Positions 1-8,362 of a DNA stretch of 64,000 bases are shown here, in pieces. The notes beneath the pieces are model-generated. The model was not told the origin of the DNA. It was given only the letters and a program-made list of their open reading frames with translations, and searched no databases. Location of the stretch: positions 1,054,001-1,118,000 of the forward strand of contig JHVA01000001.1 of assembly GCA_000688615.1 (NCBI GenBank), written 5' to 3'. The DNA comes from Acidobacteriaceae bacterium KBS 146 (GTDB lineage Bacteria; Acidobacteriota; Terriglobia; Terriglobales; Acidobacteriaceae). The number at the start of each line of letters is the position of its first letter. Position 1 is the first letter of the stretch. The position numbers and the translations under genes were made by a program.

Positions 1-2256
1 GGAAACTCGGCCCGATCCCCAGGAGACAGGACGCTCGAGCAGGGAGACGGCGAGACCGTCATAGTAGGAATCGAAGAGCGAATCGTAGGGCTTGATGTTA
101 CCTCGCGAGGGATCAGGACGTGTCCCATCTGGATTTATATTTCGATTCAGTGAAGACAACAGATGGAGTCCCCGAACGTGTTGGTAGTTGAGACCCAAAG
201 TAAGGCTCCGCGCCAATTGCTGTTCGATGCCCAGACTAGCCTGTTGTGAGTAGGCGTTCTGGAGACCACGGTTCATCAGCGTGTAGCTAATCTTCGAACC
301 GGGATTAGGAAGACTGGAGACGTTGGGAAAGACAGGTGCTCCAGTATCACCGGGGACATAGGTGTATTGCAGCAAACGTCCCTGTTGCGAATCGACAGTA
401 TTGTCTGCGGACAGCAACGCATTGGCTACAGCTCGAAGCGGAACACGGTCGTAGAAGAGTCCATAGCTGCCGCGAACCACGGTTCTCTTGGCCGCAAATG
501 GTGACCACGCGAAGCCGATGCGTGGCGAGACATTGTTGGTGTCGGTGTTAATCGTCCGCAGAAGCTGGAGATCGTAGCGTACGCCGAGATTCAAGGTAAG
601 AGAAGTAGAAATCTTCCATTCGTCCTGAGCATAGATCCCTACGTTGGGATTATTTTGTTGAATAAACGGTATGCCGAAGTTCTGCGAGAACGAAGCATAC
701 CCAGTTCCACTGGACAGGAAGGCAGCGAGCGAAGGAAAGGTATAAGAGCCAGCGCTTGCCATCGGAAACGTAATTTTGTCGTTGTTGAACATAAAGTCGA
801 CGCCAGCCTTAACTGTGTGAGTTCCACGCTGCAACACCAAATTATCCACGCCTTCGTAGAGATAATTCAGCCTAGCTGTCGGTGAGGAAGAAAAACGCCC
901 GAAGGTCGCGACCCCGCTAATCGCGACGGCCGGACTGTTATCGATGTTAGGCGGAGCCTGTAGATCGTCGTAAGTAAACTGTCCTCTTGTCTCATTGAAG
1001 GTACGCGGTGAAAGCGTAGCGACATTGCTAACAGCCAAGGTGTGATTGGTGTCGCGAACCGCTGTGCCGAAGCTGACATCCGCTAGACCACCTGCTCCTC
1101 GTGCATTGATGCTGCCAAGGCGATAATAGCTATAGCGCACACTCATTTGGTCCATATCGCTAAATCGATGATCGCCGCGCACGAAGGCTGTATCTGTGTG
1201 AACGGTCGTGGGATATAGCGTGCTTGGGGCCGTCCCCACCGACAAACGCGGTCCTTGAAAGCTAATCGCATCGAGATGTCGATTAATGCTTGATGCCTGC
1301 CCGGGATTAATTGTAATAACGCCATTTGTATTGAGGCGCCTCCCCTCATAATTGCCGAAGAGGAATGTTCTATCTTTTCGAACCGGACCGGAGAGGCTGC
1401 CTCCATATTGGCCCTGCGTCAAGGGAAGCTTATTTCCAGACAGAGCATTTTGGGCATTGAGACGCTGGTTGCGGAAGAACCCGTAGAGCGTTCCGTGTAG
1501 ATCGTTTGTGCCGCTGCGCGTGATGATGTTGAAATAGCCGCCCAGAGCGCGCCCAAATTCCGCCTGACCTCCTGAGGTTACGACCTGAAACTCCTGGACG
1601 ACGTCCATGGCATAGGAGTTACCCGCCAATCCTGCGGCGTCGTCATTTGCCGAAACACCATCGACGACGAAGCTGTTGGAGAAGTTTCGCTGACTATTGA
1701 CAGAGTATCCCTGTCCAATGACGGGAGAAGTTTCAGCAAATGTCTGCGTGCTACCGGTGTTCGTCGGACTAACTCCCGGCGCGAGCAGAGAGAGATCAAG
1801 GAAGTTCCTTCCGTTGTAGGGAAGATCGTTCACTTCTCCCTGCAGGATGGTCTCGGAGATCTGGCTTCGGTTTTCTTCAATGACCGGGGATTGCCTAGCG
1901 ACTTCAACTGAGCTGCTTGTCGATCCCACGGCAACCTGCAAAGTAATGTCAAAAGCTGCGCCGACGGTCAAACGAACTTGTCGTTGCGTCTGAGCGAATC
2001 CGGGAGGCTGGGTGGAAAGAGAGTACATTCCCACAGCAAGGAAAGGCAGACGAAAACGACCTTGAGCATCAGTTGTGGCGGTATGGCTTTGATTGGTCGC
2101 CAGCGCCAGAGCCTCTACGACTGCATGAGGCACCACCGCTCCACTCGAATCTACGACTCTGCCCGTTACGGATGCTGTCGTTACAGTCTCTTGCGCTCTC
2201 ACTGCTGTTGGCATCATGCAACTTAAAACAGCGACGATCTTTATAAGGTGTTTCAC
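1..2256 (-). CDS. TonB-dependent receptor, Oar-like (3' end outside window)
   Basis: Outer-membrane receptor expected to import a large substrate, probably a glycan fragment, using TonB energy. The frame is open from a GTG at 2254-2256 to the window edge, about 752 residues, with no internal stop. Residues 1-22 form a signal peptide ending near VRAQ. A carboxypeptidase-regulatory-like domain follows (GRVVDSSGAVVPHA, then DAQGRFRLPFL), then a plug with DLPYNGRNFLDLS and SFVVDGVSAND, and barrel strands such as YAQDEWKISTSLTLNLGVRYD. The C-terminal strands, including the terminal aromatic residue, lie beyond the window. The ligand cannot be told from sequence. The minus-strand genes at 2307-4196 lie directly upstream and could be co-transcribed, but nothing proves this. 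Confidence 0.9.
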   Translation of the reverse strand, partial: MKHLIKIVAVLSCMMPTAVRAQETVTTASVTGRVVDSSGAVVPHAVVEALALATNQSHTATTDAQGRFRLPFLAVGMYSLSTQPPGFAQTQRQVRLTVGAAFDITLQVAVGSTSSSVEVARQSPVIEENRSQISETILQGEVNDLPYNGRNFLDLSLLAPGVSPTNTGSTQTFAETSPVIGQGYSVNSQRNFSNSFVVDGVSANDDAAGLAGNSYAMDVVQEFQVVTSGGQAEFGRALGGYFNIITRSGTNDLHGTLYGFFRNQRLNAQNALSGNKLPLTQGQYGGSLSGPVRKDRTFLFGNYEGRRLNTNGVITINPGQASSINRHLDAISFQGPRLSVGTAPSTLYPTTVHTDTAFVRGDHRFSDMDQMSVRYSYYRLGSINARGAGGLADVSFGTAVRDTNHTLAVSNVATLSPRTFNETRGQFTYDDLQAPPNIDNSPAVAISGVATFGRFSSSPTARLNYLYEGVDNLVLQRGTHTVKAGVDFMFNNDKITFPMASAGSYTFPSLAAFLSSGTGYASFSQNFGIPFIQQNNPNVGIYAQDEWKISTSLTLNLGVRYDLQLLRTINTDTNNVSPRIGFAWSPFAAKRTVVRGSYGLFYDRVPLRAVANALLSADNTVDSQQGRLLQYTYVPGDTGAPVFPNVSSLPNPGSKISYTLMNRGLQNAYSQQASLGIEQQLARSLTLGLNYQHVRGLHLLSSLNRNINPDGTRPDPSRGNIKPYDSLFDSYYDGLAVSLLERPVSWGSGRVS

Positions 2257-2306
2257 TAATGTCTCCAGCGTTTTTGCAGCTTAAAAGCTGCGCCCAAAGT
2301 TAGGTT

Positions 2307-2723
2307 TCAGGGTAGGCTGGCGAAAGTTGGTGGACCCCGTTTGTGGTTTGCACGGTACGTTGCAAGGACATGACTGTGCCCCAGTCTCCGAAGCTCTGGT
2401 TTGCCTACTTCCCATAAGACCGTCGAGGCTAGCGAGGATTCATGACCAAGAAGATTGTCTGTGGCGGAGTGCGTAAAGCCGGGTGCAAATGGGCACTTCT
2501 CAACGAGCTGCGCTACTCGCGGTGAGGATGAGCCGGCACCACCCTGGTTCTCCAGCACTCTGCGCATGAAGCATTGGTGCTTCCCATTTTTTCGACAACA
2601 GGCTGGAAGGAGAGCATCCTGATCCGGATGAACGGCGAATATCAGAGCTGCAAAGGGCAGAAAGAGGCTAACGATTAGCGCCGCTGCGCTTATTCGCCAA
2701 TGCCCTCTTTCTTCGCTCTTCAT
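2307..2723 (-). CDS. Small Cys-rich secreted or membrane-anchored protein (copy 1)
   Basis: Protein of 138 residues and unknown function. I start at the ATG of MKSEERGHW, not at the longer upstream frame, because AAAGGG lies just before it and a hydrophobic export segment (AAALIVSLFLPFAALIFAV) follows. Visible motifs are LPACC at 39-43 followed by KNGKHQC, a second cysteine pair member in EKCPFAP, and a C-terminal KRGPP. The same three motifs in the same order occur in the next gene (2935-3327), so the two are paralogues. The CC...H.C arrangement suggests metal or disulfide chemistry outside the cytoplasm; that is inference. I recall similar acidobacterial proteins annotated as hypothetical. 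Confidence 0.65.
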   Translation of the reverse strand: MKSEERGHWRISAAALIVSLFLPFAALIFAVHPDQDALLPACCRKNGKHQCFMRRVLENQGGAGSSSPRVAQLVEKCPFAPGFTHSATDNLLGHESSLASTVLWEVGKPELRRLGHSHVLATYRANHKRGPPTFASLP

Positions 2724-2934
2724 ATAGTCCCTTTGAATGCTGATCGTGCCGACTAATGCATCTGGCATCCCATCGCAGACGGGAGGGAGTCGCTCGCGAG
2801 GCAACAACCAGTTCGCACCTCTTATCCTTATGGGTGGCAGACGCGAGTGCTACGTGCTTCCCATTTGGAGACGAGTCAATTCTGAGAGGACTGCCACGTA
2901 CGCAATGGCCGAACATCTCTCAAACAGTGGCAGG

Positions 2935-3327
2935 TTAGATAGAGGGAACGGGTGGTCCGCGCTTTTGTCGAGAACGATCTCTCGCGATGCGCCACATGGA
3001 CTGCGTCTGGGCGACAACAGCAGGATGACTTACCAAACCGGCAAAGATGGCACCGCGTACTGGAAGAGTTATCCAGCCAGACCGAACAGCGAGTGTTGCT
3101 GCCGGGTAATATGGGCAGCGCTCAAATGGCGCTCGAAACTGCGACGAGCTGCTGGCTGAGGAAGAAAACGTATCGAAGCCAGTCATGCAATGATGCGTTC
3201 CGTGGCGACGACAGCACGCAGGCAGACTCCCTCCGCTCTCTGCGCTCTGCGCAAAAAGAGGAGAGGCGAGTGGCAGACCGAGGACCACAAGCAGCGCGAT
3301 GGCAAGAAGTCTTCGCAATGCTCTCAT
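2935..3327 (-). CDS. Small Cys-rich secreted protein (copy 2)
   Basis: Protein of 130 residues, paralogue of 2307-2723. I start at MRALRRLLAIALL because a clean signal peptide (hydrophobic core, cleavage near LFAQ) follows; the longer frame adds 45 residues with no targeting logic. Motifs are LPACC at 35-39, RRHGTHHC directly after, ERCPYYP further on, and a C-terminal KRGPP. The middle is Ser-rich. No clear Shine-Dalgarno precedes this ATG, so the start is less certain than for copy 1. Function unknown; the conserved Cys/His residues are the only handle. Confidence 0.6.
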   Translation of the reverse strand: MRALRRLLAIALLVVLGLPLASPLFAQSAESGGSLPACCRRHGTHHCMTGFDTFSSSASSSSQFRAPFERCPYYPAATLAVRSGWITLPVRGAIFAGLVSHPAVVAQTQSMWRIARDRSRQKRGPPVPSI

Positions 3328-3383
3328 TGAAGCACTGCAGGAAGTTAATAGCAATCCGCGTTCGCGAGAAGTGATGGAATGCG

Positions 3384-4196
3384 TTAGGCGGGAACGATCC
3401 CGTATTTCTCGTCGAGAAAAGACCTCAGACGAGGCGGAAGAAGCGTCGCGATCTCCTGCCATGTCAGCAGCTTCAGACGGCTGCGAAAGCTATAACTGCG
3501 AACAGCCTTCACGGCCCTGAACCAGCTTTCGCGAAGATCTGCGCGGCGGCTGTCACACAACAGAGCAAAATGCCCGCCGGTGGAATATGCGGCCAGGATT
3601 CCCCGGAGGAGCTGATACTCGCCGATCTGATCTTCTTTCGCCGGAAGCTCGGCTGTGTCGAAGACCTCCGGGAAATCTCGATAGCGCATGAGGAGGTGGC
3701 TTGCGGCCGGCCGGAAACCGGTCTCTGTCAGCTTCGCTTCCACCAACAGAGTCTCTAGTCTCATGTCCACCTCGGTACGATCCAGTCCACCCTTCATGAA
3801 AGGTATTCGCGGTTTGAAGCCGAACTCCGGGATCGTACCCTGTTCGATTCCGAGGAGCGCGCAAAGCTCAGGGCGGCACAGCACACGGGGATAGCAAAAA
3901 ATGTTCATCAACAAAGCATCGGAACTATTGGCGCAATCCAGTTCACGCCGCCCTGTCCTGTCCCATCTTCGTGGAATCCACCTTCCACCTGTATAGCTCT
4001 TATCCAGCCGCTTTCGCCAATCTGGATTCGCGCAGATCGAACGGTAGGATGCGTCGAGAAAGTTTCCGTGAGAGTTATTTTCTTCCTGATAGATGATGCT
4101 GGGAACCGCGCCGTAGCTCAATTCATGACCGAAGCGAGAGGCACGATCCAGATTCCGCTGGCTGAGATCGCGTCGCAGGCTGGAGCTGGCGGCCAT
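3384..4196 (-). CDS. PD-(D/E)XK-like protein, PGN_0703-type putative endonuclease
   Basis: A 270-residue soluble protein without signal peptide. It resembles, from memory, the family annotated as PGN_0703-type putative restriction endonucleases: the N-terminal block HGNFLDASYRSICANPDW, the central ELDCANSSDALLMNIFCYPR, and the likely catalytic segment with D144 (EVDMRLE) and E153-A-K155 (LLVEAKLTE), an arrangement compatible with a PD-(D/E)XK nuclease core. The C-terminus (LKLLTWQEIATLLP) is also typical of that group. There is no methyltransferase or specificity subunit nearby, so it is an orphan. Biochemical function is unproven. No good Shine-Dalgarno is seen before the ATG, but the N-terminus looks complete. 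Confidence 0.7.
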   Translation of the reverse strand: MAASSSLRRDLSQRNLDRASRFGHELSYGAVPSIIYQEENNSHGNFLDASYRSICANPDWRKRLDKSYTGGRWIPRRWDRTGRRELDCANSSDALLMNIFCYPRVLCRPELCALLGIEQGTIPEFGFKPRIPFMKGGLDRTEVDMRLETLLVEAKLTETGFRPAASHLLMRYRDFPEVFDTAELPAKEDQIGEYQLLRGILAAYSTGGHFALLCDSRRADLRESWFRAVKAVRSYSFRSRLKLLTWQEIATLLPPRLRSFLDEKYGIVPA

Positions 4197-4260
4197 GATC
4201 TGATTGTAGGCGAATATAAGACGAAGGTCATAATTTTATGAGAATTTGAAGAGGTTAAAC

Positions 4261-4293
4261 AAAAAGGAGACGAACTCTCTTGAGTCCGCCTCC
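4261..4293 (-). terminator. Rho-independent terminator
   Basis: Read on the minus strand, 4293-4266 folds into a 12-bp stem with two G-U pairs around an AAGA loop, followed at once by five U residues (4265-4261). It lies downstream of the receptor stop at 4406 and of the receptor-end relic at 4313-4384, and probably ends that transcript. Confidence 0.75.
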
Positions 4294-4312
4294 TGAGGTT
4301 CAAGCTAGCGAT

Positions 4313-4384
4313 TAGAAGAGCCCCCTTCACTGCCAGCTGGATGCTGCGGTTATCGCCGGAGGTCGACTGAATCTGTCCGACTTT
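4313..4384 (-). pseudogene. Relic of the 3' end of a second TonB-dependent receptor
   Basis: Minus-strand translation from 4384 gives KVGQIQSTSGDNRSIQLAVK, the typical last strand of an Oar-like receptor. It closely parallels the genuine end of the neighbouring gene (GTSMDNRSIQLAVKVIF). It has no barrel upstream: it begins after an A-run 22 bases beyond the stop of the intact gene and loses frame just before a terminal-Phe codon would be expected. It therefore looks like the remnant of a deleted or recombined tandem receptor whose terminator (4261-4293) is still in place. Confidence 0.6.
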
Positions 4385-4405
4385 TTTTTGGGTTGAAATC
4401 TTCGA

Positions 4406-7400
4406 CTAGAAGATGACTTTGACTGCGAGCTGGATGCTACGGTTGTCCATCGACGTGCCCGTAACCCTTCCCACCTGGGAGTTGTTGATGTTGCCCTGCG
4501 GGTTCGAGAAGATGGGGTGGTTGAAGATGTTGTAGGCCTCTGCGCGGAACTGCGCACGCACGCTCTCATAGACCTGGATGTTCTTGATTGCTGAGAAGTC
4601 GACGTTGGTGGTGCCGGGTCCCCGAAGCACGTTACGGGTAACCCAACCTTGAACCGAAGGATTGTCGGCCGAGTTGCGGCTGACGGAACCGGTGTAGTTG
4701 TTCGTGAACACCGAATCGTCAAACCAGTGGAGAGGCGATGGGTTGCTCAGATAAGCATCCGACACCGTCTTGCCGGAGACCAGGAAGGCGCGGCAGCCTA
4801 TATTCGCTGCAAAGTTGCAGCCGCTGCGTGCAACGTTGAACGGATAGCCGCCACGAAGCTGGATCGCCGGCTGGACCGACCAGCCACCGGCCAGCGCGTT
4901 GGCTGCGCCAGACTGCAGCCACCGCTTGCCCTTACCGAATGGCAGCTCATATCCACCCGAGATAACCCCCTTGTTGCGGTTATCGAAGTTCGAGTACGAG
5001 CGGTCGAACGACATCGAGGTCGCGAAGGATGAGTCGTTCGCAGCAGCCTCACCTGAGAAGTTGTCGATGTTCTTCGACCACTGATAGCTGGCCAGGTAGT
5101 AAAAGCCATGGCTCGCACGCTTCTCGAGCTTGACCGAACCGCCGTTGAAGTTTGCATCGCCCCTGGTGCTGCTGGTCAGAACGCCTTGGCTGAACGCTGG
5201 ATACGGCCGGTTGGGGTTGAGTTGCCCAGCGGGGACCGTGCATCCTGTCGCGGCGTACGACGGCGCCACAAACGGAAACTGGGTGCACTGGTTCTGGTCG
5301 TAACGCTTCCAGGATTTGTGGGTTTGACTGCCCGTGTAGGCGATCTCCAGGATCATGTTGTGACCCAGGTCCTGCTGCACGCTCGCGGTCCACTCTTCCG
5401 TGTAAGGACGGGTGTTCTTCGGAAGAATCGAGAACGGTGAGGGTACCTGCGCTACGCCAATAGCCTGCGTTGGATCAGGCCAGAGCTGGTTGACGAAAGT
5501 ACTATTGAAAGCCTGCTGGAAGTACAGCGGAGCGGCGTAACGGGTAAACTGCAACTCGTTGGTATTAATGTTGTCGAGGTAGATGCCAAAGCCCGCGCGA
5601 ACCACGGTGCCCGGATGGGCCTCATATGCCAGACCAACACGTGGCATAAAGCCCTTCCTGTTCGGTTCGATGATGCCGGGACGGTACGTCCTGCTCAGAT
5701 CGTAGTAAGGCTTGTACGAGGCTGGGATGCCCGCCGGGATTTTGCTGAAAGTAACTAGCCCCGTGGTCGGATCAAGCGTGCCCTCAAGTCCGTTTTGTTC
5801 GACAAACGGGCTGTTGTATTCCCATCGCATGCCGAGATTGACCGTAAGACCATGGCCGAACTGCCATGTATCGTTGAAGAATGCGCCATACGTATTGTCA
5901 CGATAGTGGCCCAGCGTCGTTCCGGCATTACCGTTGCAGCCAGAAGTACACATGCCGCGCGCATAATTCTGGAACTTGTTGTAGTAAACCTGGAAGCCTG
6001 TGACCGGATCTGTATAGGTCTTTTGGCCCGCAGGGCAATTGCTCGTTGAGCAGTTGTCGAATGTCGCGTTGCCGCGGGAGTTGTTATCGGCAATCTGCCA
6101 TAGACGACGGTTCTGATACTGGAAGCCCGTCTTCCAGGTATGCTTGCCGTGCACAATGGAGAGCGAATCGCCGATGCTGATGACATTCTCCTTACCACCC
6201 TGGTCACCCGCACCATCAGCCACGTTGCTGTAACCCGCGATCGTGAAACCGGCGCGGCCATTTTGCTGCTTCGACGTGAGTGCCGTAACGTTGGTCAATC
6301 CTTCCGCAGCGGCCCACTGCGTCGTGGGATCCTGCAGTACGGCGAGCCCGATATTGTAAAACTGGTTCCAACCTACGCGCACCTCGTTCACGATGTTCGA
6401 TGAGAGGAGGTACGTATTGCCAAGTACAGCATTACGGCCCACCAGCGGATTCGAGAGGCTGCTGCCGGTCACCTGGGGCGTGATCTGTGCGGAATTGAAA
6501 TCGATATACCGGGCGAAGAAGGAGTTCTTCTGCGAAACAATCCAGTCCCCGCGCAGCGTGTAGCTGTTGTAGTTCTCGGTGAACGTTGCGTTCTGCAGCG
6601 CATAGTTGTTTCCGTTATAGCCTGGTACCGCCGAATCACTTGACAGCTTAGGATAGGTTGCGGCTAGTACGGCTGAGGCCTTATTGGAATTCCAGAAGGC
6701 GGGGTTCCAGCCAGCAGGATTCTTAACGCCGACGCATATTGTGGTCGCACTCGGTGTGCAGGTTTGCTTCAGGATAGCTGTATTGCCCGCCACATTTGGA
6801 TCCGCTCCAGTGGCATCGCCACCAAGCTCTGCTTGTGTCGGGAATATGGCAAACGCCGGGTTGGCGCGGGCCGACTTCATCCCCTCGTAGGCGCCAAACA
6901 TAAACAGTTTGTCCTTGATGATCGGGAAGCCGACCGTGCCTCCATACTGATGACGATAGAAGTCGGGCTTCACAGGACTACTTGCCACGGTTGTGAAGTA
7001 ATTACGAGCGTCGAAGATCGCGTTACGTGCGTACTCATACGCCGTGCCGTGAATCGAGTTCGAGCCCGACTTCGTCACCATCGAGACAACCGCCTGCCCT
7101 TGGCCATACTCCGTTGAGAAGGTCGAGCGCAGCAGATTGAACTCCTGGATGGCATCCGTGTTCGGCAAGACCGACATGTTGTTGAAGCGCATCGAGCGGA
7201 CATACGTGCCGTCCAGCACGTAGTTCGTGGATGAGGCACGTCCACCGTCTACCGCGATGTAAAGCTGGCGGCTGCTCGTCTGGGTGCCCGTCTGCGCAGG
7301 AGTGCCCGTCTGGCCGCTCTGCGGCGGCGAAACGCCTGGGGCAAGCGCTGCAAGCTGGAGAACGTTACGGCCATTCAGAGGAAGATCGTTGATCTGCTTC

Positions 7401-7939
7401 TGATCGATGACCTGGCCGACGGTCGCCTCGGAGGTCTGCAACTGCGGCGGCAACGTGCTGACCTCAACTGTTTCTGTTCTCTCGCCGACGCTCAACGTGA
7501 CGGAGCCATTCGCAGTTTTCCCAATTTCAACAGGAAGAGAAGGAATGGTACTGGTCTTGAAGCCTTCCTTTTCGACCCGCACGCGATAGCTCGCGGGAGG
7601 GAGATTGGGAATCGACCAATCGCCGCTGTCGTTGGTCGTGGCTGTACGTTCCGCGCCGGTCGCGTTATTGACCAAGTGGACGGTCGCCGCCGGAACACTC
7701 GCGCCCGTGGAGTCGGTCACCTTTCCAACCGCGTCAGAGCTGGAGCTCGCCTGCCCATAGGCAAGGGGTGAAAGCGTGGCCATCGTAAACATGGGTACCG
7801 CGCCCATCAGAAGCGCGAGAGATGCACCGCGCAAAGCGCGAAATCCCGAACCGGCTAATTTCGTATGTTTTGCGATGGATTCCCTGCAGGGGAATCCATC
7901 GCTCTTCATCGAACGATTTTTGGTCATCATGATCTTCAT
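4406..7939 (-). CDS. TonB-dependent receptor, Oar-like, complete
   Basis: A 1177-residue outer-membrane receptor. The start ATG at 7939 has GGAGG about eight bases upstream. A long export leader ends near LAYGQ (about 63), followed by a carboxypeptidase-regulatory-like domain (GKVTDSTGASVPAATV ... GDWSIPNLPPASYRV), a plug with DLPLNGRNVLQLAALAPGV and STNYVLDGTYVR, and a large barrel ending in LAVKVIF with the expected terminal Phe. It diverges from the cytochrome c/PQQ dehydrogenase/permease genes at 8363-12209, which suggests it brings their substrate into the periplasm. Two perfect palindromes sit in its leader. The substrate is unknown; a sugar or polyol is inferred from the neighbours. 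Confidence 0.93.
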   Translation of the reverse strand: MKIMMTKNRSMKSDGFPCRESIAKHTKLAGSGFRALRGASLALLMGAVPMFTMATLSPLAYGQASSSSDAVGKVTDSTGASVPAATVHLVNNATGAERTATTNDSGDWSIPNLPPASYRVRVEKEGFKTSTIPSLPVEIGKTANGSVTLSVGERTETVEVSTLPPQLQTSEATVGQVIDQKQINDLPLNGRNVLQLAALAPGVSPPQSGQTGTPAQTGTQTSSRQLYIAVDGGRASSTNYVLDGTYVRSMRFNNMSVLPNTDAIQEFNLLRSTFSTEYGQGQAVVSMVTKSGSNSIHGTAYEYARNAIFDARNYFTTVASSPVKPDFYRHQYGGTVGFPIIKDKLFMFGAYEGMKSARANPAFAIFPTQAELGGDATGADPNVAGNTAILKQTCTPSATTICVGVKNPAGWNPAFWNSNKASAVLAATYPKLSSDSAVPGYNGNNYALQNATFTENYNSYTLRGDWIVSQKNSFFARYIDFNSAQITPQVTGSSLSNPLVGRNAVLGNTYLLSSNIVNEVRVGWNQFYNIGLAVLQDPTTQWAAAEGLTNVTALTSKQQNGRAGFTIAGYSNVADGAGDQGGKENVISIGDSLSIVHGKHTWKTGFQYQNRRLWQIADNNSRGNATFDNCSTSNCPAGQKTYTDPVTGFQVYYNKFQNYARGMCTSGCNGNAGTTLGHYRDNTYGAFFNDTWQFGHGLTVNLGMRWEYNSPFVEQNGLEGTLDPTTGLVTFSKIPAGIPASYKPYYDLSRTYRPGIIEPNRKGFMPRVGLAYEAHPGTVVRAGFGIYLDNINTNELQFTRYAAPLYFQQAFNSTFVNQLWPDPTQAIGVAQVPSPFSILPKNTRPYTEEWTASVQQDLGHNMILEIAYTGSQTHKSWKRYDQNQCTQFPFVAPSYAATGCTVPAGQLNPNRPYPAFSQGVLTSSTRGDANFNGGSVKLEKRASHGFYYLASYQWSKNIDNFSGEAAANDSSFATSMSFDRSYSNFDNRNKGVISGGYELPFGKGKRWLQSGAANALAGGWSVQPAIQLRGGYPFNVARSGCNFAANIGCRAFLVSGKTVSDAYLSNPSPLHWFDDSVFTNNYTGSVSRNSADNPSVQGWVTRNVLRGPGTTNVDFSAIKNIQVYESVRAQFRAEAYNIFNHPIFSNPQGNINNSQVGRVTGTSMDNRSIQLAVKVIF

Positions 7940-8009
7940 GGATGATGCCTCCGAAAAGTTGCCCGGACGTAGCGTGCGGGGCTGTAACCTGGGTTTGACT
8001 ATGCCGATT

Positions 8010-8043
8010 CCTCAAAATTTGAGGACGGCATGAGACGTCTCAT
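8010..8043. promoter_or_regulatory. Two adjacent perfect palindromes in the receptor leader
   Basis: CCTCAAAATTTGAGG (8010-8024, 7-bp arms) and ATGAGACGTCTCAT (8030-8043, 14-bp palindrome) lie six bases apart, 71-104 bases upstream of the receptor ATG and between it and the predicted promoter at 8056-8085. They could be operators or RNA hairpins. The second is followed by six T on the plus strand, so it could also act as a weak terminator for rightward transcription. No cognate regulator is adjacent. Confidence 0.45.
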
Positions 8044-8055
8044 TTTTTCGCGAGG

Positions 8056-8085
8056 ATCGTATCGATGCTGGAATTCGACTGTCAA
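8056..8085 (-). promoter_or_regulatory. Predicted sigma-70-type promoter for the receptor at 4406-7939
   Basis: On the minus strand TTGACA (8085-8080), an 18-base spacer and TACGAT (8061-8056) match -35 and -10 boxes; the -35 is a perfect consensus and the -10 matches four of six positions. It would give a leader of roughly 110 bases containing the palindromes at 8010-8043. Predicted from sequence only. The rest of 7940-8362 holds a GACAA-TAT-TTGTC repeat (8103-8115) and no gene that I can support. Confidence 0.4.
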
Positions 8086-8362
8086 GAATTAATTTCTATA
8101 CAGACAATATTTGTCATCGGAGAAGCTATTCCCTTTGGTTTGAGACGCTGAACTCGTGCGTCCGATCTCTCCTCCGTCAGCGTTTTGCCTGTCAATCGCA
8201 GCAAGAGTGTTTAGGCGGTAGCGCATCGCTAAGCGTGACCGGGCGGGGGATTTGGGCATCCGTCGTGCTTCAAGGTACAGTCAGAGGGAATTCTTTTTTT
8301 TGCTTGGCTCTGCCTTCTTTCAGAGAAGACATTTGTTGACAGGCTGCTGGAGGAACGACTAC

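Noticed and set aside
2737..3159. A 140-codon plus-strand open frame between and over the Cys-rich genes
   Set aside because: It is antisense to two paralogous genes with shared motifs and has no recognisable domain.
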